Shown: piece after piece, positions 22,709-30,543 of the stretch
How the letters are laid out: every line of letters starts with the position of its first letter
Position numbering within the stretch: position 1 is the stretch's first letter
Assembly (NCBI RefSeq): GCF_001921205.1
Contig: NZ_MSIE01000085.1
Location: 1 to 40,715, forward strand
DNA length: 40,715 bases
Reading direction: 5' to 3'
Source of the DNA: Actinophytocola xanthii
GTDB lineage: Bacteria > Actinomycetota > Actinomycetes > Mycobacteriales > Pseudonocardiaceae
Translations under genes and position numbers: made by a program
Notes under the pieces: generated by a model
Databases searched by the model: none
What the model was told of the DNA's origin: nothing
What the model saw: only the letters and a program-made list of their open reading frames with translations

Positions 22709-24682
22709 ATGCCCGAACCCGCACCCACCACCGACGCCGACGCCACCCTCCGCGCCCTGGCCTCGGCGCCGGGCCAGGCCTTCGCCCTGCTGCACCGGCC
22801 CGAGGCGACCGGGGCCGGACGGCTCGAGCTGCTGCTCGGCGAGGCGTCGACGGCGCGGTGCCTGGCGGACCTCCCCGTGCCGGCAGCGCCCGGCCACGGC
22901 GCCCGCCACGACCTGCTGGCGGTCGTCCCGTACCGCCAGCTGACCGAGCGGGGCTTCGCCTGCCACGACGACGGCGAACCCATCCTGACCCTGCGGGTGC
23001 GGCGGTGCCAGCGGCTGGACCGGGCGGACGTGCTGCGCTGCCTTCCCGACATCCCGGTCAGCGTGCGCGACGGGCGGTTCGACCTGGACGACGACGCCTA
23101 CGCCGAGGTCGTCCGGCGCGTGCTGGCCGAGGAGATCGGGCGCGGCGAGGGGGCAAACTTCGTGATCCGCCGGGAGTTCCTCGCGACCCTCGACGACTAC
23201 TCGGTCGCGACGGCGCTCTCGGTCTTCCGCCGCCTGCTGGCCGTCGAGCCCGGCGCGTACTGGATCTTCTGCGTGCACCTCGGATCCCGGACCTTCCTCG
23301 GCGCCACCCCGGAACGGCACGTCAGCCTCGCGGCCGGCGAGCTCGTGATGAATCCGGTGAGCGGCACCTACCGCTACCCCCCGTCGGGACCTCAGCTCGC
23401 CGAGGTGGTCCGCTTCCTCCGCGACCGCAAGGAGACCGACGAGCTGTACATGGTGGTCGACGAGGAGCTCAAGATGATGGCCGCGCTGTGCGAGGGCGGA
23501 GGCCGGGTGCGGGGGCCGTTCCTCAAGCAGCTGGCCCGGGTGGCGCACACCGAGTACCTGATCACCGGGAACAGCGGGGCCGACGTGCGGGAGATCCTGC
23601 GGCAGACCATGTTCGCGCCCACGGTGACCGGCAGCCCGCTGGAGAACGCCTGCCGGGTGATCGCCCGGCACGAGCCGACCGGCCGCGGCTACTACAGCGG
23701 CGTGCTGGCACTCCTCGGCCGGGACGCCAGCGGCGGGCCGGCACTGGACTCGGCGGTGCTGATCCGGACCGCGGACCTCGACGCGGGTGGCCGGCTGCGG
23801 CTCGGCGTCGGCGCGACGCTCGTGCGGGAGTCCGACCCGCGGTCGGAGGCGGCGGAGACGCGGGCCAAGGCGGGTGCCCTGCTCGCCGCGCTCGGGATCG
23901 GGGAACCGGGCCACCGGGCGGCGCCGGGCCGGACCGCCCTGGCCATCGGCGACCACCCGCTGGTCCGCTCGGCGCTGGGCAGGCGCAACGCCAACCTGGC
24001 GCGCTTCTGGGTCGACCCCGGGCAGGGCCGGACCGGCCGGCAGCGGCTGGTCGTCCCCCGGCTGCTCGGCAGACGTGTCCTCGTCGTCGACGCCGAGGAC
24101 ACGTTCACCGCGATGCTGGCCCACCAGCTGGCCGCGCTCGGCACCACGGTCACCGTCCGGTCCTGCCACCGCCGGCCGGAGCTGACCGGGTTCGACCTCG
24201 TGGTGCTCGGCCCCGGCCCGGGCGACCCGCGGGACCGGCGGCTCCCCACGGTCGCGGCGCTGCACGGGATGGTGGAGGAGCTGCTGGCGGCGGGCACCAG
24301 CTTCCTCGCGGTGTGCCTGGCCCACCAGGTGCTGTGCTCGGCACTCGGTCTCCCGCTGGTCCGCCGGGAGCGGCCGCACCAGGGCGTGCAGCGGGAGATC
24401 GACCTGTTCGGCCGGGCGGAGCGGGTCGGCTTCTACAACAGCTTCGCCGCGGTCGGCGACCGGTCCACGCTCGTCCGCTCGGCCGCCACCGGGCCGGTCG
24501 AGCTGAGCCGGGACCCGGTCGACGGCCAGGTGCACGCGCTGCGCGCGGCGCGGTTCGCCTCCACCCAGTTCCACCCGGAGTCGGTGCTGACCCGGCACGG
24601 CCCCGAGATCCTCGCCGGGCTGCTGGTCGCGACGCTCGGCGAGGAGAGCACGGCGCTGGCGGCCGGCGGAGTGGGGAGCTGA
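22709..24682 (+). CDS. PhzE-like 2-amino-2-deoxyisochorismate synthase (fused synthase and glutaminase)
   Basis: A 657-residue fusion. Residues 1-430 are a chorismate-binding domain with GATPERH at 198-204, ETDELYMVVDEELKMM (about 245) and the SGAD/GSPLENACRVIARHEP region. Residues about 450-645 are a class I glutamine amidotransferase with LGPGPGDPRD, nucleophile Cys536 in AVCLAHQ and His622 in QFHPES. This architecture is shared with PhzE, which aminates chorismate at C2 without pyruvate loss. An anthranilate synthase is the alternative, but the PhzD-like gene in the same locus, and the absence of other tryptophan genes, favour 2-amino-2-deoxyisochorismate. The ATG follows GGAGC, and the next gene starts 2 bases after the stop. 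Confidence 0.92.
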   Translation: MPEPAPTTDADATLRALASAPGQAFALLHRPEATGAGRLELLLGEASTARCLADLPVPAAPGHGARHDLLAVVPYRQLTERGFACHDDGEPILTLRVRRCQRLDRADVLRCLPDIPVSVRDGRFDLDDDAYAEVVRRVLAEEIGRGEGANFVIRREFLATLDDYSVATALSVFRRLLAVEPGAYWIFCVHLGSRTFLGATPERHVSLAAGELVMNPVSGTYRYPPSGPQLAEVVRFLRDRKETDELYMVVDEELKMMAALCEGGGRVRGPFLKQLARVAHTEYLITGNSGADVREILRQTMFAPTVTGSPLENACRVIARHEPTGRGYYSGVLALLGRDASGGPALDSAVLIRTADLDAGGRLRLGVGATLVRESDPRSEAAETRAKAGALLAALGIGEPGHRAAPGRTALAIGDHPLVRSALGRRNANLARFWVDPGQGRTGRQRLVVPRLLGRRVLVVDAEDTFTAMLAHQLAALGTTVTVRSCHRRPELTGFDLVVLGPGPGDPRDRRLPTVAALHGMVEELLAAGTSFLAVCLAHQVLCSALGLPLVRRERPHQGVQREIDLFGRAERVGFYNSFAAVGDRSTLVRSAATGPVELSRDPVDGQVHALRAARFASTQFHPESVLTRHGPEILAGLLVATLGEESTALAAGGVGS

Positions 24683-24684
24683 GG

Positions 24685-26724
24685 ATGGAGATCCGCACCT
24701 CGGTCCTGGGGTTCCTGTCGGCCCGGCTGCTCGACCGCGAGGCGGGCGGGGCGTTCACCGCCACCGACGTGACCGGGCGCCGGCCGCTGTGCCGCGACAA
24801 GCGGCTGGTCGACCAGGCCGCCGCCGTGTTCGCCCTCGCCGAGCACGAGCACGAGGACCTCGGGGTCGCGCTGACCGGCCTGCACCGGCTGCTCGACCCC
24901 CACGGCCAACCCGGGTTCGTCGAGGTGACCGACCGGTACTGGCGGGTGCTCCCGGCCGGGCGCACCCGCACCCTGCGGCTCCAGCTCCTCGCCTCCACCG
25001 CACTGCTGACCGCCGCCCACCGCCGCGACGACGACGAGCTGCGGGTCCACGCCGTCGACCTGCTCAACCGCTGCCTGAGCACGGCCCGGGACGGCAGGCT
25101 TCCCGAGGCGGTCACCGAGGACTGGCGCGCGGTGCGCGGCAACCCCTCCTCGCCCCGGGCCGGCGCCGCCGCGGTCCGGGCCCTGGCCGTCGCCGACCTG
25201 CTCGGCGAGTCCGACGTGGACACGGCGGTGCTGCCGCTGGTCGCCGACCGGCTCCGCGAGCTGGCCGAGGTCCCGCGGCCCGAGCACCTCACCGACTGCG
25301 CGGGGCTCACCCGGACCGCGATCGCACTCGCCCACGCCGGCCGGCTGCTCGCCAGGACCGCCGACCTCGCCGTCGCCCAGCGCGTGCTGCGCTCGGCCGT
25401 GGACAACTTCCACGACCCCGAACTCGGCGGCTTCTGGGACCGCCGACCGTGCCCCGGCGCGGTGCTCCCGCCGGTCAAGCGGACAGCCGACGCGGCCGAC
25501 CTCCTGCTGGCCGGGCGGCTGGTGCGCTCGTGCGGGCTCGACGACCACGGCGTGGCCCGGCTGGCCGAGTCGGCCCTGCGCGAGCTCGCCGACGAGGACA
25601 ACGGCGGCTTCTACGCCGGCGTCGGCTACCACTGGGCCACGCCGAGCGACCCGGTCGCGCCCGCCGTCCAGCAGCTGCTGCCCGCTCCGGCCGGGAGCGC
25701 CGCGCACGGCGGCGACGACCGAGGCTCGCTGCCGCTGCACCGCAAGACCACGCTGGTGCACGCCCGCCTGGCGCGGGTGGCCCGGGACGCCCCGGCCCGT
25801 CCGACACGTGAGCGGGGCGAGGACCGGAAGCGGCCGAGCCACCTCGCCGGTGCGCTGCCCGGCGACGGGGCGGCCTGCCCGGTGCCGACCGTCCCGCGGG
25901 TGGACCCGACCGTCGCGCTGCCGGTGGACCGGGAGCGGCACCTCAACGCGATCCGGTCGGGGGCGCGGCGCATCCGCCGGGTCAGCGCCGCCTACCGGCT
26001 GATTGCCGACACCTGGCTGCTCGCCCGAGGGCTGCCGCGCAGCTGGCCGCCGGTCGCGCTGGTGTGCGCCGCACAGAACGGGGACGGCGGGTTCGGCGAA
26101 TGCCCCGGTCAGGACAGCGACGTGGCCAGCACCCACGGGGGTGTGGTCGGGCTGCTCCTGGCCGGCGCGCTCGGCCAGCTCTCCCCGGCCGTGGCCGACT
26201 ACCTGCACGCCTGCCGCCGGCCCGACGGCGGGTTCGGCGCGGTGCCCGGCATGCGCTCCGACGTCTCGCACACCCACCTCGCGGTGGCCGCGCTGCACGC
26301 CCTCGGCCTGGACGGGCGGTGGCCCACGGACGGGTGCGCGGCGTTCCTGGCCTCCTGCCGGGTCGGGTCGGGCGGGTTCGGCGCGCGGCCGGGACACCCG
26401 GCGAACACGCTCGCCACCCGGCGGGCGGTGGCGACCCTGCGGCTGCTCGGTGCCGAGATCCCCGACCGGCAGGGCCTGGTGCACTGGCTGCGGGCGTGCG
26501 AGACCGGGACCGGGGCCTTCGCCCATCGCCCCGGCCACGCCGCGAGCACGCTCGGCACCTGCCACGCGCTGGCCGCGCTCGCCCTGCTCGACGCGCCCGA
26601 GGGCCCGACCGGCCGGTCCCCCGAGGGCGACCCGGGAGCGGTCGAGGACGGGTTCCACTACCTCCAGTCGGTCGCTGTGCGCAACGGCGCGGTCGGCCAG
26701 GACTGGATCGCCCTGATCAGCTGA
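24685..26724 (+). CDS. Alpha/alpha-toroid protein with prenyltransferase/squalene-cyclase-type repeats, function unknown
   Basis: A 679-residue protein with no recognised catalytic signature. The C-terminal 240 residues hold four regular repeats about 48 residues apart, with glycine-rich turns at about 465 (DGGFGECPG), 513 (DGGFGAVPG), 561 (GSGGFGARPG) and 608 (GTGAFAHRPG), each followed by a Thr/Ser-rich helix start and a small-residue helix. This is the pattern of protein prenyltransferase beta subunits and squalene-cyclase-like toroids. The N-terminal half has looser turns (PELGGFWDR near 249, DNGGFYAG near 309), suggesting a second toroid. No class II DxDD motif is present. DGC near 547 and TCH near 625 faintly recall the zinc-site region of prenyltransferases, without a clear zinc His. 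It lies between the PhzE and DAHP synthase genes and is tightly coupled to PhzE, so it belongs to the pathway. Confidence 0.7.
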   Translation: MEIRTSVLGFLSARLLDREAGGAFTATDVTGRRPLCRDKRLVDQAAAVFALAEHEHEDLGVALTGLHRLLDPHGQPGFVEVTDRYWRVLPAGRTRTLRLQLLASTALLTAAHRRDDDELRVHAVDLLNRCLSTARDGRLPEAVTEDWRAVRGNPSSPRAGAAAVRALAVADLLGESDVDTAVLPLVADRLRELAEVPRPEHLTDCAGLTRTAIALAHAGRLLARTADLAVAQRVLRSAVDNFHDPELGGFWDRRPCPGAVLPPVKRTADAADLLLAGRLVRSCGLDDHGVARLAESALRELADEDNGGFYAGVGYHWATPSDPVAPAVQQLLPAPAGSAAHGGDDRGSLPLHRKTTLVHARLARVARDAPARPTRERGEDRKRPSHLAGALPGDGAACPVPTVPRVDPTVALPVDRERHLNAIRSGARRIRRVSAAYRLIADTWLLARGLPRSWPPVALVCAAQNGDGGFGECPGQDSDVASTHGGVVGLLLAGALGQLSPAVADYLHACRRPDGGFGAVPGMRSDVSHTHLAVAALHALGLDGRWPTDGCAAFLASCRVGSGGFGARPGHPANTLATRRAVATLRLLGAEIPDRQGLVHWLRACETGTGAFAHRPGHAASTLGTCHALAALALLDAPEGPTGRSPEGDPGAVEDGFHYLQSVAVRNGAVGQDWIALIS

Positions 26725-26747
26725 GATCGGCGACGGGAGGCAGAGGA

Positions 26748-27872
26748 GTGCGGGTCTCGACGAGGACGGCGCCGGCGTGGGCGGGCCTGCCGGCGGCCCA
26801 GCAGCCGCACTGGCTGGCGCACCCGGCGCGCTCACGCGTACTGGACACGCTCGCCGGCCTGGAGCCCCTGGTCACCCCGGCCGAGCTGGACACGCTGCGG
26901 GGTGCGCTGGCGGAGGTGGCCGCCGGGCGTGCGAGGGTGCTGCAGGCGGGCGACTGCGCGGAGAGCTTCCACGGGTGCACCCCCGGCGCCACCGCCGCCA
27001 GGCTCGAGGTCCTCGACCGGCTCGCCGACGCCCTCGCCGAGCGGACCGGTGCCCCGGTGGTGCGGGTAGGCCGGATCGCCGGGCAGTTCGCCAAGCCCCG
27101 GTCGAGCCCGACGGAGCTGTGCGGTGGGGTCACGCTCCCCGCCTTCCGCGGACACATGATCAACTCTGAGGTGCCGACGGCCGCCGCCCGTGCCCACGAC
27201 CCACGCCGGATGGTGTGGGCGTACCAGGCGAGCGCGCGGACGGGTGCCTGGGTCGCCTCGGCCAGGGTCGGGCGGGCCGGCCCGTGGACCTCCCACGAGG
27301 CGCTCGTGCTCGACTACGAGGCCGGGCTGGTGCGGACCGACCCGGCGAGCGGGAAGCCGTTCCTCGGTTCGACCCACCTGCCCTGGGTCGGCGAGCGGAC
27401 CCGGCAGCCGGAGAACGCGCACGTCCGCCTGCTCGGCGCGGTGACCAACCCGGTGGGGTGCAAGGTCGGGCCCACCGTCGCACCGCCGGACCTGGTGCGG
27501 CTGTGCGCGCTGCTCGACCCGGAGCGGCTGCCGGGGCGCCTGGTGCTGATCGCCAGGATGGGGGCCGGCAGCATCGAGCGGGTGCTTCCCGGGCTGGTCG
27601 CGGCGGTGGCCGGCGGTGGGCATCGGCCGGTGTGGCTGTGCGACCCCATGCACGGCAACACCGTCACGGCGGCGAGCGGCCGCAAGACCCGGTACGTGGC
27701 GACGATCATCGCCGAGGCGGCGGGGTTCGCCAGGGTGATGGAGCGGACCGGGCAGTTCGCCGGCGGCCTGCACCTGGAGACGGCACCTGGGGTGACCGAG
27801 TGCGTCGGGGGCGCGGTACCGGACGAACGGCGCTCACGGCTCACTACACGACACTGTGCGATCCGAGGTTGA
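26748..27872 (+). CDS. Class II DAHP synthase, 3' end out of frame
   Basis: The GTG at 26748 is 7 bases after GGGAGG and gives a 374-residue reading. Class II DAHP synthase motifs are clear: LQAGDCAESF (metal Cys), VRVGRIAGQFAKPRS, GSTHLPWVGERTR, NPVGCKVGP, WLCDPMHGNT (metal His), and HLETAPGVTECVGG (metal Glu). The enzyme joins phosphoenolpyruvate and erythrose 4-phosphate and supplies chorismate to the PhzE-like enzyme. After VGG the reading becomes unrelated residues and stops at 27872, while the expected end YTTLCDPRLN continues in another frame to 27916. That missing segment carries the family's metal-binding Asp (Asp441 in the M. tuberculosis enzyme). A one-base loss or sequencing error between about 27813 and 27844 is the simplest reading; repaired length would be about 389. 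Confidence 0.88.
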   Translation: MRVSTRTAPAWAGLPAAQQPHWLAHPARSRVLDTLAGLEPLVTPAELDTLRGALAEVAAGRARVLQAGDCAESFHGCTPGATAARLEVLDRLADALAERTGAPVVRVGRIAGQFAKPRSSPTELCGGVTLPAFRGHMINSEVPTAAARAHDPRRMVWAYQASARTGAWVASARVGRAGPWTSHEALVLDYEAGLVRTDPASGKPFLGSTHLPWVGERTRQPENAHVRLLGAVTNPVGCKVGPTVAPPDLVRLCALLDPERLPGRLVLIARMGAGSIERVLPGLVAAVAGGGHRPVWLCDPMHGNTVTAASGRKTRYVATIIAEAAGFARVMERTGQFAGGLHLETAPGVTECVGGAVPDERRSRLTTRHCAIRG

Positions 27873-27916
27873 ACACCGAGCAGGCGCTGGAGTGTGTTGA
27901 GGGGTTGGTGGGCTAG
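27845..27916 (+). other. Frame-displaced C-terminal segment of the DAHP synthase
   Basis: In the -1 frame relative to the gene, 27845-27916 encodes YTTLCDPRLNTEQALE and then CVEGLVG before TAG. This is the normal end of class II DAHP synthases, including the CDP motif with the metal-binding Asp at 27860. Its TAG overlaps the stop of the convergent aldo/keto reductase gene, which supports 27916 as the ancestral end. Confidence 0.85.
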
Positions 27917-28941
27917 CGGCGGCGCAGGGCGGGGTCCTCCAGGGCCGGTGGAAGGTAGTAGCTGTCGGCGCGGTTGAGGTCGGTGCCCGGGGGGACGATC
28001 TCGTCGATGCGGTCGAGGACGTCGGCGGTGAGGGTGGCCTCGGCGCCGTCGAGCAGGCTCTCGAGTTGGTCCATGGTTCGGGGGCCGATGAGCACCGAGG
28101 TCACCGCGGGGTGGGCGCGCACGAAGCCGACCGCGAGGTGCGGGAGCGACAGGCCCGCGTCGGCGGCGAGCTTGGTCAGGGCGCCGACCGCCTCCAGCTT
28201 GCGGGCGTTCTCCGGGAGCGACGGATCGAACTTGTGACCCTCGGTGCTGACCCGCCCGCCGCCGCGCTCGGTGACGTCGGACGCGGTGGTGTACCGGCCG
28301 GACAGCCAACCGGCCGACAGCGGGCCCCAGGTCAGCACGCCCATGCCGTACTTCTGCGCGGTCGGCAGCACCGCCGCCTCGACACCGCGGGCCAGGATCG
28401 AGTACGGCGGCTGCTCGGTGCGCATCCGGACGTGGCCGCGCCGCTCCGACACCCACTGCGCCTCGACGATCTGCTCCGCCGGGAACGTCGAACTGCCGAC
28501 GGCGCGGATTTTGCCCGCACGGACCAGGTCGGTCAGCGCGCCGAGCGTCTCGTCGATGTCGGTCGTCGGGTCGGGACGGTGGATCTGGTAGAGGTCGACG
28601 TGGTCGGTGCCGAGCCGGCGCAGGCTGTTCTCCAGCTCCCGCACCAGCCAGCGGCGGGAGTTGCCGCCGTGGTTGGCGTCCGGGCCCATCGAGCCGTGTG
28701 CCTTGGTGGCGAGCACGACGTCGTCGCGGCGGCCCTTGAGCGCCTTGCCGACGATCTCCTCGGACTCGCCGTCGGAGTAGATGTCGGCGGTGTCGACGAA
28801 GTTGATGCCCGCGTCCAGCGCGCGGTGGATGATCCGCACGCTGTCGTCGTGGTCGGGGTTGCCGATGGCGCCGAACATCATGGCGCCGAGCGCGTACTCG
28901 CTCACCGAGATGCCGGTGCCGCCGAGAATCCTGCGCTTCAT
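27913..28941 (-). CDS. Aldo/keto reductase
   Basis: A 342-residue TIM-barrel oxidoreductase. The ATG at 28941 (MKRRILGGTGISVSEYALGAMMFG) follows GGAGGCATCACCC. The catalytic tetrad is visible: Asp in NFVDTADIY (about 50), Tyr in IYSDGESE (about 55), Lys in LATKAHG (about 83) and His in YQIHRPD (about 124). NADPH-binding segments SVLIGPRTMDQLE are near 290. It reduces aldehydes or ketones, of unknown identity. It is convergent with the DAHP synthase, with overlapping stop codons, and probably marks the right edge of the cluster. The length is normal. Confidence 0.9.
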   Translation of the reverse strand: MKRRILGGTGISVSEYALGAMMFGAIGNPDHDDSVRIIHRALDAGINFVDTADIYSDGESEEIVGKALKGRRDDVVLATKAHGSMGPDANHGGNSRRWLVRELENSLRRLGTDHVDLYQIHRPDPTTDIDETLGALTDLVRAGKIRAVGSSTFPAEQIVEAQWVSERRGHVRMRTEQPPYSILARGVEAAVLPTAQKYGMGVLTWGPLSAGWLSGRYTTASDVTERGGGRVSTEGHKFDPSLPENARKLEAVGALTKLAADAGLSLPHLAVGFVRAHPAVTSVLIGPRTMDQLESLLDGAEATLTADVLDRIDEIVPPGTDLNRADSYYLPPALEDPALRRR

Positions 28942-29041
28942 GGGTGATGCCTCCAGGGGGTCGTCTGCCTGCACCCTCCGTCGTCGGGCCGGCGCGTACC
29001 AGGCCCGGTCCAACCTGGGTCTCCCAGAACCACCCTCGTTG

Positions 29042-29431
29042 TCAGAGGAGCCCCAGTGGACGGATCACCACAGGGGAAGGAAGCCCGGCGGGCAGCAGAC
29101 ACCGCCGGATCGGGACCTCCGGCTGGAGCACGACTCCGGGCGTGCCGGGATCAGGAAGAGCGTATACCGCTCGAAACGTCCAGTAGGCATTCGCGTGGTG
29201 GAACTGCCATGCCACGATCTCGGGGCGAAACATGTTCCGCTCGTCGAAGTAGAGCGTCCGATACGCGGTGGCCGAGCCGTCCTCGCGCAGGAGCAGCACA
29301 TCAACGTAATTTCCTGGCCAGCGGAAAACCGCCGCGAAGTGCTCGGGATTTCCCCGCGGACCCCACAGATAAAGGGTCCAATGTCGGCGACGCAGCTCCT
29401 CGATCAGGAAGTCGAGTTCTTGTTCAGCCAC
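29042..29431 (-). CDS. Hypothetical protein divergent from an XRE/DUF397 pair
   Basis: A 129-residue protein that I do not recognise. The GTG at 29431 follows GAGGACACC; an upstream extension to 29686 would run antisense into the XRE gene and is rejected. The sequence is a compact acidic/aromatic domain (LIEELRRRHWTLYLWGPRGNPEHFAAVFRW and later AWQFHHANAYWTFRAVYAL) with a Pro/Leu-rich tail, no signal peptide and no membrane helix. It diverges from the XRE-family gene across 91 bases, so the XRE protein may control it. Confidence 0.6.
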   Translation of the reverse strand: MAEQELDFLIEELRRRHWTLYLWGPRGNPEHFAAVFRWPGNYVDVLLLREDGSATAYRTLYFDERNMFRPEIVAWQFHHANAYWTFRAVYALPDPGTPGVVLQPEVPIRRCLLPAGLPSPVVIRPLGLL

Positions 29432-29522
29432 ACGGTGTCCTCGATTGTTCCTTCGGATAGTTCGGACGCTACCGTACTTTTCGGCAACGCGATCAGCGTT
29501 CCGAGGTCCGGAAAGGATGGGG
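29432..29522. promoter_or_regulatory. Short divergent promoter between the hypothetical and XRE genes
   Basis: This 91-base spacer must hold both promoters. TACCGTACT at 29470-29478 is a -10-like candidate for the plus direction, and GGAAAGG at 29510-29516 is the ribosome binding site that sets the XRE start at 29523. Confidence 0.35.
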
Positions 29523-30341
29523 ATGTCCGAACGAAACCCGGAAGCACGCGACCGGTTCAGGGGAATGCGGCTGCGCGCGATACGTACCCAGCGTCTTCGC
29601 CTGGGCCTCAAAGCGGCCGCGACGATGGCCGGTTGGCATGCCTCGAAGCTCAGCCGTACCGAACGCGGTCTACGCACAGTGGCCATTCACGAGTTCGCGA
29701 TGCTGCTCACGGCGTGGGGACTGGCGGCCGACGAGCGCGACCAGATCCTTCGGGATCTGGCCGAGGGCTCGTCGAGCGGCTGGTGGGATCGGCCCATCGC
29801 CGGGGTGCCGATCGACGTCGGCACCCTCGCCGCGTACGAGGCGGAGGCAACCGAATTGATCACGGTGGTCGTCGCCGTCCTGCCCGGCCTGCTCCAGACC
29901 CGGGAGACAGCGGCGGCCGTGATGGCCGCGGACGGTGTTCCGCGCGAGGACATCGACCGGCGGTGGATGGCACGGCTACAGCGACAGCAGATTCTCACCA
30001 CGATCGACTACGCGGCCTTCGTCTCGGAGACGGCGTTGCGGACCCGTTGGGGAGGGCCCCGGGTGTGGCGGGAGCAGCTGGCCCACCTGCTGCAACGGGA
30101 CGAGCTGGGCCTCGCTCGGATTCGGGTCATCCCCCGGGAGCAGACCGATGTCGTGTTGCTGAACACCTGGCACTACATGCGGTTCCCCGAGGCCCCGCCG
30201 GTCGTGCACGTCGAGCTCGGCTCGGGGGTGACCTACATCCACGAGGCCGAGTGGTACACGGACCTTCTGGATCGAATGGATCGGATAGCTGTTTCGAGGG
30301 ACGGAACCCGTAGACTCATCAGGGACATGATGGAGGGTTGA
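29523..30341 (+). CDS. XRE-family regulator with DUF5753 domain
   Basis: A 272-residue protein with the layout common in actinobacteria: an N-terminal helix-turn-helix (about residues 12-70, with LGLKAAATMAGWHASKLSRTERGLR) and a C-terminal DUF5753 domain (about residues 90-265, including VLPGLLQTRETAAAVM, RLQRQQIL and the E in EAEWYTDLLDRMDRIA). The second ATG (29523) is preferred over 29517 because GGAAAGG is then 6 bases away. The stop overlaps the start of the DUF397 gene (TGATG). Such regulators often act with small DUF397 partners in developmental or secondary-metabolism control; the target here is unproven. Confidence 0.88.
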   Translation: MSERNPEARDRFRGMRLRAIRTQRLRLGLKAAATMAGWHASKLSRTERGLRTVAIHEFAMLLTAWGLAADERDQILRDLAEGSSSGWWDRPIAGVPIDVGTLAAYEAEATELITVVVAVLPGLLQTRETAAAVMAADGVPREDIDRRWMARLQRQQILTTIDYAAFVSETALRTRWGGPRVWREQLAHLLQRDELGLARIRVIPREQTDVVLLNTWHYMRFPEAPPVVHVELGSGVTYIHEAEWYTDLLDRMDRIAVSRDGTRRLIRDMMEG

Positions 30342-30508
30342 TGATCACTTGGCGTAAGTCTTCGAGGTCGGAATCGGCCGGTCAGTGCGTCGAGGTGCGC
30401 GGTGACCTGGCCGCGCTTCGCGACAGCAAGGATCCCGCCGGTCACCCCCTGTGCCTGGCCCTGGGTCGCCTGCTGACCGAGGTCAAGGCCGGTCGCTTCG
30501 ACCGCTGA
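30341..30508 (+). CDS. DUF397 protein (short partner of the XRE regulator)
   Basis: A 55-residue protein starting MITWRKSSRSESAGQCVEV and continuing with LRDSKDPAGHPLCL and EVKAGRFDR, the DUF397 pattern (W-KSS, CVEV, RDSKDP). The ATG shares its A with the XRE stop codon, so the two are translationally coupled. DUF397 proteins are typically encoded next to XRE-DUF5753 regulators and are thought to modulate them. Nothing appears truncated. Confidence 0.9.
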   Translation: MITWRKSSRSESAGQCVEVRGDLAALRDSKDPAGHPLCLALGRLLTEVKAGRFDR

Positions 30509-30543
30509 GCGAAGCCGGTCGCGCGGAACCGCCCTTGTGGATA

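Noticed and set aside
12806-24682. Phenazine cluster
   Set aside because: PhzE- and PhzD-like enzymes are present, but no PhzF, PhzB or PhzG homologue is seen, and a DhbA-like dehydrogenase diverts the intermediate to 3-hydroxyanthranilate.
22709-24682. Anthranilate synthase for tryptophan or PabAB
   Set aside because: The fused architecture and the neighbouring PhzD-like isochorismatase favour the 2-amino-2-deoxyisochorismate reaction; no trp or folate genes are adjacent.
24685-26724. Class II terpene cyclase or squalene-hopene cyclase
   Set aside because: The repeats resemble these folds, but there is no DxDD motif and no typical QW aromatic pattern, so I call the fold only.
24433-26835. 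800-residue minus-strand open frame opposite the toroid gene
   Set aside because: Composition is typical of a shadow of a GC-rich gene; it has no ribosome binding site and no domain.
29523-30508. Toxin-antitoxin system
   Set aside because: The XRE-DUF5753/DUF397 pair is regarded mainly as a regulatory pair, and no toxin-like motif can be shown in either protein or in the divergent hypothetical.
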